From assembly GCA_900550825.1 (NCBI GenBank), contig URTZ01000034.1, positions 1 to 14,497 on the forward strand: 14,497 nt of DNA, given 5' to 3'. The notes under the pieces are model-generated. The model was not told the DNA's origin and made no database searches. It saw only the letters and a list, made by a program, of their open reading frames with translations. The translations under genes and the position numbers were made by a program. Of this stretch, positions 1 to 4,825 are shown one piece after another; positions within the stretch are counted from its first letter, which is position 1; every line of letters starts with the position of its first letter. Source of the DNA: an uncultured Collinsella sp. (GTDB taxonomy: Bacteria; Actinomycetota; Coriobacteriia; Coriobacteriales; Coriobacteriaceae).

Positions 1-377
1 CGGGCGAGCAGGATGTGCTCACGGGTCTGAGCCATGGGGCCGTCGGTAGCGGCGATGACCAGGATAGCGCCGTCCATCTGAGCAGCACCGGAGATCATGT
101 TCTTGACGTAGTCAGCGTGGCCCGGGCAGTCAACGTGAGCGTAGTGACGGGCAGCAGTCTCGTACTCGACGTGGGAGACGGAGATCGTAATGCCGCGCTC
201 GCGCTCCTCGGGAGCCTTGTCGATGTTCTCGAACGCAGTGAAGTCAGCCTTGCAGCCCTCGGTCTCGGAGAGAACCTTGGTGATGGCAGCGGTCAGCGTG
301 GTCTTGCCGTGGTCGACGTGACCAATGGTGCCGATGTTAACATGCGGCTTAGTGCGCTCAAACTTCTCTTTGGCCAT
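1..377 (-). CDS. tuf: Elongation factor Tu, N-terminal part (runs off the left edge)
   Basis: EF-Tu is the cytoplasmic GTPase that delivers aminoacyl-tRNA to the ribosomal A site. The ATG is at 377-375, preceded by a strong AGGAGGG ribosome binding site; the first residues are MAKEKFERTKPHVNIGTIGH. The G1 P-loop GHVDHGKT (residues 19-26), the switch I segment with ERGITIS and the G3 motif DCPGH are all present. About 125 of the roughly 400 residues usual for the family are visible; the rest lies beyond base 1. It is the last visible gene of a tRNA-Tyr, tRNA-Thr, tRNA-Met, tuf unit on the minus strand. This resembles the tRNA-tufB arrangement of E. coli, so it is probably co-transcribed with the tRNAs from the promoter at 784-813. 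Identification is certain. Confidence 0.98.
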   Translation of the reverse strand, partial: MAKEKFERTKPHVNIGTIGHVDHGKTTLTAAITKVLSETEGCKADFTAFENIDKAPEERERGITISVSHVEYETAARHYAHVDCPGHADYVKNMISGAAQMDGAILVIAATDGPMAQTREHILLA

Positions 378-431
378 AAAGCCCTCCTCTAAACAGGTCG
401 TCCCCGGACGGGACTTTGCCTTTATACCATA

Positions 432-462
432 GTGGCCTCTCAACATACTATTGAGAAGCCAC
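432..462 (-). other. Hairpin in the tRNA-Met/tuf spacer
   Basis: The arms GTGGC + TCTCAA (432-443) and TTGAGA + GCCAC (451-462) pair with one symmetric C/A mismatch around a 7-nt loop. No T-run follows on the minus strand, so this is more likely a processing or spacer structure between the tRNA precursor and tuf mRNA than a terminator. A TATAAA box lies just downstream (minus strand), but without a convincing -35. Confidence 0.4.
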
Positions 463-473
463 CGTGTTACCTA

Positions 474-550
474 TGGTAGCGGTGACTGGATTCGAACCAG
501 TGACGCCACGGGTATGAACCGTGTGCTCTAACCAACTGAGCTACACCGCC
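474..550 (-). tRNA. tRNA-Met (anticodon CAT)
   Basis: This is a 77-nt cloverleaf with 3' CCA encoded (476-474). Acceptor GGCGGTG pairs with CACCGCT (G1-U72 wobble), the D arm is GCTC/GAGC, the anticodon stem CACGG/CCGTG encloses TTCATAC, and the T arm ACTGG-TTCGAAT-CCAGT is complete. The anticodon stem lacks the GGG/CCC pairs of initiator tRNA, so elongator Met is favoured. A lysidine-modified tRNA-Ile2 cannot be excluded from sequence alone. It lies 97 nt upstream of tuf. Confidence 0.92.
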
Positions 551-553
551 GGA

Positions 554-629
554 TGGAGCCTGCAACCAGACTTGAACTGGTGACCTCTTCGTTACCAACG
601 AAGTGCTCTACCGACTGAGCTATACAGGC
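554..629 (-). tRNA. tRNA-Thr (anticodon GGT)
   Basis: This is a 76-nt cloverleaf with encoded CCA (556-554). Acceptor GCCTGTA pairs with TGCAGGC (one G-U), discriminator T. The anticodon stem CTTCG/CGAAG encloses TTGGTAA, giving GGT. The T arm is CCAGT-TCAAGT-CTGG. It sits 3 nt from tRNA-Met and 10 nt from tRNA-Tyr, so the three are clearly processed from one transcript. Confidence 0.95.
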
Positions 630-639
630 ACTTGACGGG

Positions 640-721
640 TGGGAGCTATAGGATTCGAACCTATGTAGGCAGAGCCAACGGGTTTACAGCCCGTCCCCAT
701 TAACCACTCGGGCAAACTCCC
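640..721 (-). tRNA. tRNA-Tyr (anticodon GTA)
   Basis: This is an 82-nt class II tRNA with a long variable arm. Acceptor GGGAGTT pairs with AGCTCCC, and the anticodon stem ACGGG/CCCGT encloses CTGTAAA. The T arm is ATAGG-TTCGAAT-CCTAT. After discriminator A the DNA reads CCC rather than CCA, so the terminal A must come from CCA-adding enzyme. It is first in the tRNA-tuf unit, about 55 nt downstream of the predicted start site. Confidence 0.95.
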
Positions 722-783
722 AATCGTTCAAGTATCCGCAGGTCCTTTGGTCTTTTGGACCGCCGCCCCCGCGAACGAAAAAG

Positions 784-813
784 ATAATACGATGCAACCT
801 TGGGGGCTGTCAA
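784..813 (-). promoter_or_regulatory. Sigma-70 type promoter of the tRNA-Tyr/Thr/Met-tuf unit
   Basis: On the minus strand there is a perfect -35 TTGACA (813-808), an 18-bp spacer and a -10 TATTAT (789-784). The predicted start is near 777, about 55 nt before the tRNA-Tyr 5' end. The near-consensus boxes fit a highly transcribed tRNA and EF-Tu unit. Confidence 0.85.
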
Positions 814-1027
814 CGAAAACCTCTAGATACACGGTTCCGGGCGTATCTATATAGTCGTGACCTGCGGTTTTGTTGAGTTTGGATATGAAGGACGGTGGTT
901 TTGGATACTGAGGTGACGTTTCCCGAGGTAACACTTTGGTGTAGTAGAGTACACCTTCAGGATTGAACTTCGATAACAGCCTATTTGCACCTATATATAG
1001 GTCGAGATCGGGCTTCCGCGGCAGATT

Positions 1028-1172
1028 CGAGCGTGGATTTTCTTCCGTTTGAAATCGAGCGTGGATAATCTCCCACTTTTGTCGTACCCCCAAGGCCAAA
1101 GTGACAGATTATCCACGCTCATTCACTAGGCAGGAGATTTTCCACGCTCGTTCGTCCGATAATCCACGCTCG
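1028..1172. repeat. Cluster of five GAGCGTGGATAATC-type repeats
   Basis: The core GAGCGTGGAT(A/T)(A/T)TC occurs at 1028-1042 and 1056-1070, and in reverse orientation at 1107-1120, 1134-1150 and 1157-1172. The copies at 1057-1070 and 1107-1120 form a perfect 14-bp inverted repeat. Inside it CACTTT and AAAGTG also pair, offset by 3 nt on each side, so a long hairpin can form. No gene product is implied. This could be a REP-like extragenic palindrome or an array of protein-binding sites. Confidence 0.75.
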
Positions 1173-1202
1173 ACCAGGATGACTGGGATAGGTCCGGCCT
1201 TT

Positions 1203-1259
1203 GTCTCGATCTGTAACATTTAGAGAACATTTTCTCCCCTATCTGTTACAGGTCGAGAT
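1203..1259. repeat. Palindromic hairpin element A (TCTGTAACA family)
   Basis: The left arm TCTCGATCTGTAACA (1204-1218) pairs with TGTTACAGGTCGAGA (1244-1258) over 15 positions with a single G-T wobble. A nested GAGAA/TTCTC hairpin (1223-1236) lies inside. It shares its arm sequence with element B 80 bp away. Confidence 0.75.
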
Positions 1260-1282
1260 ATTACGCAGAGACCTCCGCTTAC

Positions 1283-1339
1283 GTCTCATTCTGTAACAGG
1301 AAGAACGGTTTTCAGCTTCTTCGTGTTACAGAATGAGAC
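1283..1339. repeat. Palindromic hairpin element B (TCTGTAACA family)
   Basis: Perfect 16-bp arms GTCTCATTCTGTAACA (1283-1298) and TGTTACAGAATGAGAC (1324-1339) enclose a symmetric G/G mismatch, then GAAGAA/TTCTTC, then an 11-nt loop. The layout and arm sequence match element A, so these are two copies of one dispersed element type. No T-run follows, so it does not look like a simple terminator. Confidence 0.78.
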
Positions 1340-1383
1340 AAACCGAAAACGAGATGGGCACCAACCCGATGACACACCACCTA

Positions 1384-1422
1384 AAAAGAAACGGGCCCTG
1401 TCCCCACAAGGGGACAGGGCCC
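1384..1422 (-). terminator. Rho-independent terminator of tRNA-Thr(TGT)
   Basis: A perfect 13-bp GC-rich stem (GGGCCCTGTCCCC with its complement, 1393-1422) has a 4-nt loop. On the minus strand it is followed by GTTTCTTTTT. It begins 10 nt after the encoded CCA of the tRNA. Confidence 0.9.
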
Positions 1423-1432
1423 GAAACTCTCA

Positions 1433-1507
1433 TGGAGCCAGTGACAGGAATCGAACCTGCAACCCACTGATTACAAATCAGTTGCGCTACCGTTGCGCCA
1501 CACTGGC
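1433..1507 (-). tRNA. tRNA-Thr (anticodon TGT)
   Basis: This is a 75-nt cloverleaf with encoded CCA (1435-1433). Acceptor GCCAGTG pairs perfectly with CACTGGC, and the anticodon stem ACTGA/TCAGT encloses TTTGTAA. The T arm is CAGG-TTCGATT-CCTG. It is a single-gene unit with its own promoter and terminator. With the GGT isoacceptor at 554-629 it covers most Thr codons. Confidence 0.96.
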
Positions 1508-1537
1508 ACACTTGGCGCTTTCGCGCGAAGCCAGTTA

Positions 1538-1566
1538 AGAATAAAGGAAATGAGGACGGGGCGCAA
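1538..1566 (-). promoter_or_regulatory. Likely promoter of tRNA-Thr(TGT)
   Basis: On the minus strand there is a -35-like TTGCGC (1566-1561), an exact 17-bp spacer and a -10-like TATTCT (1543-1538). The predicted start is about 24 nt before the mature tRNA. The boxes are imperfect, but spacing and position fit. Confidence 0.5.
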
Positions 1567-1591
1567 CAGGCCCTTCACCCGACCACATCTC

Positions 1592-1619
1592 AAAACTATT
1601 CGCTAAAACGAATAGTTTT
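1592..1619. promoter_or_regulatory. Distal operator-like inverted repeat upstream of the HTH-kinase gene
   Basis: A perfect 11-bp inverted repeat, AAAACTATTCG (1592-1602) and CGAATAGTTTT (1609-1619), has a 6-nt spacer. The same CTATTCG-N6-CGAA core recurs 47 bp downstream. The AT-rich DNA between the two carries a -10-like TATATT (1632-1637). The arrangement suggests binding by the HTH domain encoded next door; that is inference. Confidence 0.65.
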
Positions 1620-1642
1620 AATTACAATTGTTATATTTAAAG

Positions 1643-1659
1643 CTATTCGTTCTAACGAA
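1643..1659. promoter_or_regulatory. Proximal operator-like inverted repeat at the HTH-kinase start
   Basis: CTATTCG (1643-1649), a 6-nt spacer and CGAA (1656-1659) repeat the core of the distal site with the same spacing; the right half is degenerate (CGAAGGG). It ends 10 bp before the chosen ATG and overlaps the ribosome binding site GAAGGG, so occupancy could block the start region. Confidence 0.55.
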
Positions 1660-1669
1660 GGGTTTCGCG

Positions 1670-3010
1670 ATGCTTACTACCAAGGAAGCCGCCGAGCTGC
1701 TCGGCATCACTCCGCGCAGGGTGCAGGAGCTCATAAAAAACGGAGCACTTGAGGCCCGCAAGGCTTCTGGTGTATGGCTCATCGACAAAGACAGCGTCGA
1801 CACGCGACTCCGCTCCGTGACCAAAACAGGGGGACGTCCCCGCCGCGGCCACGGTAAGAACGAGATCGCGTTCACCCTCATGAACCGCACGCACGAAGTC
1901 GCTCAGCTGGTCTACAGCACATCGCGAAAAGACTTTACCCACATCGGCGCCGACATCGATTACGCCCACGCCCCTATTGGAGTATTTGGCCCTAATAGCC
2001 CCATATCGCTCGACTCCTTCCGCATCTGGTGGCGCGGCCGCGGTATTCCGCTCGCACGCATTGGGCTAGCCTCCCTGCTTGCAGAAGCCGCAGTCGATGT
2101 TCCCGATGAACTCGTACAGCGAAATCTTGGCCTCTCCCTATCCGACCAGTATTGGATTAGACCCCAAGGTTCCGGTCTCGCGTGGGAAGATATTAACTTC
2201 TTCAATAACGCCTTTGATGACGTCTCGCTGTCCATTGCGCCCTTTGCCCCAGAGGGAAAAGCGGCTGCCGCAAAGCCCGATAACACGTCGGACGGCAATC
2301 TTCAAAAGTACTGGACGTGCGAGGGCGGGCGTCGAATTCTGCATAAGGCAGGAGCGCACCTGAACCAGGAACCTTATAACGAGCTGGTGGCGACCGCGCT
2401 CCACCGTCGCATCCTAAACGCCTGCGATTATGTGCCTTACTCACTCGAGGGCACGGGCACTTCCGCCCTGAGCATATGCGATGTCTTCTTAACTGATGAA
2501 GAAGAGTATGTCCCTGCGTTCTATGTAAACCAGCACGCAAACGCAGATGAACGACTAACCGACTACGAGCGATACGTAGCAAACTGCGAGGAGCTCGGGG
2601 TGGCAGGCGTCAAGGATGCCCTTGACCGCATGATCGCGTGCGACGACATCATCGCCAACTACGATCGTCATTGGCGCAACTTCGGCCTCGTGCGAAACGT
2701 CAACTCACTGGCCTGCAGACCAGCCCCCATCTTCGATTCGGGCTCATCGCTCTGGTGCAACATATCTCTAGAGGAGCTTAGGGCAGGAGAGCACAGTTTT
2801 GCCAGCGCGCAGTTCCATTCAAGTCCCGCGAAACAAATGTTGCTTGTTGAGGATATGAGCTGGTTTGACGGGGGCAAACTCGATGGTTTTGTCGACGAGG
2901 CAATCGAGATTCTGTCTAAAAACGATGCCCTAGCAGCGAGACTGCCTTATCTAAAAGAGGCGTTAACGTGGCGCCTCGAAAGAATGATCGACATCGCTGA
3001 ATGGAGTTAG
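1670..3010 (+). CDS. Excisionase-type HTH fused to a HipA-like Ser/Thr kinase (putative single-gene toxin/regulator)
   Basis: A 446-residue protein. Residues 1-50 (TKEAAELLGITPRRVQELIK, then a wing-like GVWLIDKDSV) are a MerR/excisionase-type helix-turn-helix, followed by a basic linker (RPRRGHGK). Residues 150-215 carry LGLSLSDQYWIRP and DNTSDG, seen in uncharacterised HipA-like kinases of Firmicutes (from memory). The kinase core has ILHKAG (K226, possible ATP lysine), the catalytic loop YDRHWRNFG (D332, N337) and a DFG-like IFDSGSS (D356). HipA kinases phosphorylate translation targets such as GltX; the target here is unknown. I chose ATG 1670 over the in-frame TTG at 1628 because GAAGGG sits 7 nt upstream and the HTH begins there. 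No separate antitoxin gene is adjacent; the fused HTH may do that work through the two upstream inverted repeats. It is convergent with yacP, 27 bp apart. A-rich codons and an AT-rich promoter suggest acquisition. Confidence 0.88.
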   Translation: MLTTKEAAELLGITPRRVQELIKNGALEARKASGVWLIDKDSVDTRLRSVTKTGGRPRRGHGKNEIAFTLMNRTHEVAQLVYSTSRKDFTHIGADIDYAHAPIGVFGPNSPISLDSFRIWWRGRGIPLARIGLASLLAEAAVDVPDELVQRNLGLSLSDQYWIRPQGSGLAWEDINFFNNAFDDVSLSIAPFAPEGKAAAAKPDNTSDGNLQKYWTCEGGRRILHKAGAHLNQEPYNELVATALHRRILNACDYVPYSLEGTGTSALSICDVFLTDEEEYVPAFYVNQHANADERLTDYERYVANCEELGVAGVKDALDRMIACDDIIANYDRHWRNFGLVRNVNSLACRPAPIFDSGSSLWCNISLEELRAGEHSFASAQFHSSPAKQMLLVEDMSWFDGGKLDGFVDEAIEILSKNDALAARLPYLKEALTWRLERMIDIAEWS

Positions 3011-3037
3011 CAAGGCAGCATTGCCCCGCCAACTCCC

Positions 3038-3715
3038 CTACCGTCCGCGCAGGGCCTTGAGCTTGGCCAGGGCATCGGGACTCAGGCGGCTGCCCAGAGT
3101 CATCTTGATTTGCGGAGCTTCCTCTGCCTCGTGAACGTCGTTATCGATCTGTTTGATCTCGTCCACCAGCATACGGCTCGAGATGCGCGTGACGCCCTTG
3201 CCCATGACGACAGCCTGGATCGTGCCGTCGCTCGATACCACGGAGCACGCGCGGCCTTCCTCACGTGCCTCGATGCAGAGCTTCTGCACCACGGTATCGG
3301 CCGAAACACCCGTCGGCGAAAACTCGATGCGCACGCCGCGGGCCGGCAGGTTGGGGCGCTCGCTGGAGATATTGCCCGCGCCGTCAAATACGATCACAGC
3401 CTCGTAGCGGCCCTGGGCAAACGCAGCTACGTCATTAATGAGCGCCGTGCGCGCCATATCGTGAACGTCGCTGGAATACGGATCGTCAGAATGGTCGTAC
3501 ACGAGCTTTTCGTAGCGCGGCGTGCAGTGGATCACGTTGTAACCGTCGACCACCAGCAGCTCGGGCTTGTTGGAGTGCACCGTCGAGACCGGGTCGGCGA
3601 TGGCCTGCGCAAACGCATTGCCGCCCACGCCATAGGTCGCGGCCGAAACAATCGGCTTGGCCGAACCCTCGCCAAAGCGCTTGGCCTTGGACTTGGCACG
3701 GTTCTTTTTGGACAT
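3038..3715 (-). CDS. yacP: YacP/Rae1-like NYN-domain ribonuclease
   Basis: A 225-residue NYN (PIN-like) family protein. The B. subtilis homologue (YacP, Rae1) is a ribosome-associated endonuclease that cleaves mRNA in the A site. The nuclease acidic residues are visible in VVDGYNVIH (D57, N60), IVFDGAG (D111), GVSADT (D140) and VSSDGTIQ (D163), the usual NYN pattern. There is a basic N-terminal tail of about 45 residues (SKKNRAKSKAKRFG). The ATG (3715-3713) lies 3 nt after the rlmB stop, with GGAGGAG overlapping the end of rlmB, so the two are translationally coupled. The order cysS-rlmB-yacP is the B. subtilis order and supports the assignment. The gene ends 27 bp from the convergent HTH-kinase gene with no clear terminator between. 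Confidence 0.9.
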   Translation of the reverse strand: MSKKNRAKSKAKRFGEGSAKPIVSAATYGVGGNAFAQAIADPVSTVHSNKPELLVVDGYNVIHCTPRYEKLVYDHSDDPYSSDVHDMARTALINDVAAFAQGRYEAVIVFDGAGNISSERPNLPARGVRIEFSPTGVSADTVVQKLCIEAREEGRACSVVSSDGTIQAVVMGKGVTRISSRMLVDEIKQIDNDVHEAEEAPQIKMTLGSRLSPDALAKLKALRGR

Positions 3716-3718
3716 GCG

Positions 3719-4639
3719 CTACTCCTCCCCCATGAGCTCGCCAGCGTTGCGGCGCAGCCACTCAAAGCACAGCGCCGTGGTCGCCTGGGCAACATTGAGG
3801 CTCTCGGTCATGCCGCGCTGGGGAAGCTTGGTCAAAAAGTCGCATTTCTCGAGCACCAGGCGCGAGATGCCGTCGCCCTCGGAGCCCATGACGAGCGCCA
3901 CGCGGCCCTCGAAGGGAGCATCCCAGCAACCGCCTTCGGCGTGCTCAGAGGCACCGCCCACCCAAAAGCCAGCGGCCTTAAGATCGTCGAGTGCACGGGC
4001 GATGTTGGGCACCTGCGCGATAGGCAGATGCATGACGGCGCCGGCTGAAGTCTTGTAGCTGCCCACGGTCACGCCGGCGGCGCGCTTGTTGGCGATGATG
4101 ACGCCGGCCGCGCCCACAACCTCGGCGGAGCGCACGATGGCACCGAAGTTGCCGTCGTCAGTCACATGGTCGAGCACCACGACAAGTGCCGGGCCCTCGC
4201 CTGCGCGGTCGAGAATATCGGCGACATCGGCATAGGGGAAGTTGCCAACCTCGAGCGCAATGCCCTGGTGAGCGCCATGGCTCGACAGCGCATCGAGCTG
4301 CGCGCGCGGCACATACTTAATGCGGACGCCCGCGGCGTTGAGGTCATCGACCAGGCGCGACAAGGCGGCATCGCGCTCCCCGCCCTCGGCAATGAGCGCG
4401 CACTTGATGGGAAAACCGGTGCGCAGCGCCTCGGCGGCAGCACGGCGACCTTCGATAAACTCGCCCTTGGGGACCTGAACGTTGTCGCGGTTGCGATCTC
4501 GCTGCGGACGCGCAGCCTGGGCTTGAGAGCGCTCGCGCTGGCCCTTGGGAGTGGCAGCGCGGTCGTTGCGGCGAATCGGACGCGAGCCAGAAGCAGCCTG
4601 CTTGCCTCCACGCGATGCACGCTTGCGATTGTCGGCCAT
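3719..4639 (-). CDS. rlmB: 23S rRNA (guanosine-2'-O)-methyltransferase RlmB (SpoU/TrmH family)
   Basis: A 306-residue SpoU-class (SPOUT, trefoil-knot) methyltransferase that uses S-adenosylmethionine to methylate a ribose in 23S rRNA. Residues 1-58 are an Arg-rich, probably disordered extension, as is common in actinobacterial homologues. The substrate-binding domain (about 60-135, from FIEGRRAAAEAL) precedes the catalytic domain. Motif 1 is LDHVTDDGNFGAIVRSAE (N164, R170), motif 2 VMGSEGDGISRL (250-261), and motif 3 PQRGMTESLNVAQA (273-286). The ATG at 4639-4637 has AAAGGAGG at good spacing. The related tRNA methylase TrmH is less likely, given length, the N-terminal domain and the cysS-rlmB-yacP context. 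A long palindrome and a terminator-like hairpin separate it from cysS, so it may be expressed partly on its own. Confidence 0.93.
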   Translation of the reverse strand: MADNRKRASRGGKQAASGSRPIRRNDRAATPKGQRERSQAQAARPQRDRNRDNVQVPKGEFIEGRRAAAEALRTGFPIKCALIAEGGERDAALSRLVDDLNAAGVRIKYVPRAQLDALSSHGAHQGIALEVGNFPYADVADILDRAGEGPALVVVLDHVTDDGNFGAIVRSAEVVGAAGVIIANKRAAGVTVGSYKTSAGAVMHLPIAQVPNIARALDDLKAAGFWVGGASEHAEGGCWDAPFEGRVALVMGSEGDGISRLVLEKCDFLTKLPQRGMTESLNVAQATTALCFEWLRRNAGELMGEE

Positions 4640-4682
4640 AAAACGGCCTCCTTTAAATACTTTTCAAACAGGACAAAAGAAG

Positions 4683-4714
4683 CGACCGCTTAAGACGAAT
4701 AGCTCAAGCGGTCG
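4683..4714 (-). terminator. Terminator-like hairpin between cysS and rlmB
   Basis: A perfect 9-bp stem (CGACCGCTT 4683-4691, AAGCGGTCG 4706-4714) has a 14-nt loop. On the minus strand it is followed by CTTCTTTTG. It probably terminates, or attenuates, transcription coming from disA-cysS before rlmB-yacP. The interrupted T-run makes it a moderate call. Confidence 0.6.
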
Positions 4715-4717
4715 GTA

Positions 4718-4819
4718 CGGGTTTTCCAAGTGCCCGAGATTGCCGTGAAAGAGGAGCGACGCGTACTTGAGTACGCGAGCGACGGTTTGAACGGCAAGGT
4801 CGGGTGCTTGGGAAACCCG
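4718..4819. repeat. 102-bp imperfect palindrome downstream of cysS
   Basis: The left arm 4718-4746 and right arm 4791-4819 pair over 29 positions with 3 G-T wobbles and only 2 mismatches. The centre holds a further CGCGTACT/AGTACGCG hairpin (4760-4777). It begins 6 bp after the cysS stop and precedes the 4683-4714 terminator. No coding role was found. It could be an extragenic palindrome or a structured mRNA 3' end protecting the cysS message. Confidence 0.75.
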
Positions 4820-4825
4820 CGGGGA

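Larger units (their letters stand above)
722..1432. other. 711-bp intergenic region without a convincing gene
   Basis: The region between tRNA-Tyr and tRNA-Thr(TGT) contains, from left to right: the tRNA-tuf promoter (784-813), about 210 bp with no recognised feature (814-1027), a cluster of five short inverted/direct repeats (1028-1172), two large nested hairpins (1203-1259 and 1283-1339), and the terminator of tRNA-Thr (1393-1422). A 123-codon open frame on the minus strand (728-1099) was rejected: it has a TTG start, no ribosome binding site, and it reads through the promoter and the repeats. Confidence 0.75.

Noticed and set aside
15..392. Open frame on the plus strand opposite tuf
   Set aside because: Shadow of the EF-Tu frame; the minus strand has the unmistakable EF-Tu sequence.
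728..1099. 123-codon open frame on the minus strand between tRNA-Tyr and the repeats
   Set aside because: TTG start without a ribosome binding site; it reads through the perfect TTGACA/TATTAT promoter and through two copies of the intergenic repeat; no recognisable domain.
1028..1172. Possible CRISPR array
   Set aside because: Repeats are only about 14 bp, in mixed orientation and with irregular spacing; no cas genes.
1323..1538. Short open frames on both strands across 1323-1538
   Set aside because: They are translations of the tRNA-Thr gene, its terminator and hairpin element B.
1628..1669. Longer start (TTG 1628) for the HTH-kinase gene
   Set aside because: It would begin inside the probable promoter and place both the -10-like box and an operator within the coding region; ATG 1670 has a ribosome binding site and starts at the HTH.
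1433..1669. tRNA-Thr as an integration site for the HTH-kinase gene
   Set aside because: The kinase gene lies on the 5' side of the tRNA and no duplicated tRNA 3' end or integrase is present in the window.
4696..4702. CGAATAG, identical to a half-site of the HTH-kinase operator, in the loop of the cysS-rlmB terminator
   Set aside because: A single 7-mer occurs by chance about twice in a window of this size; no partner at the right spacing.
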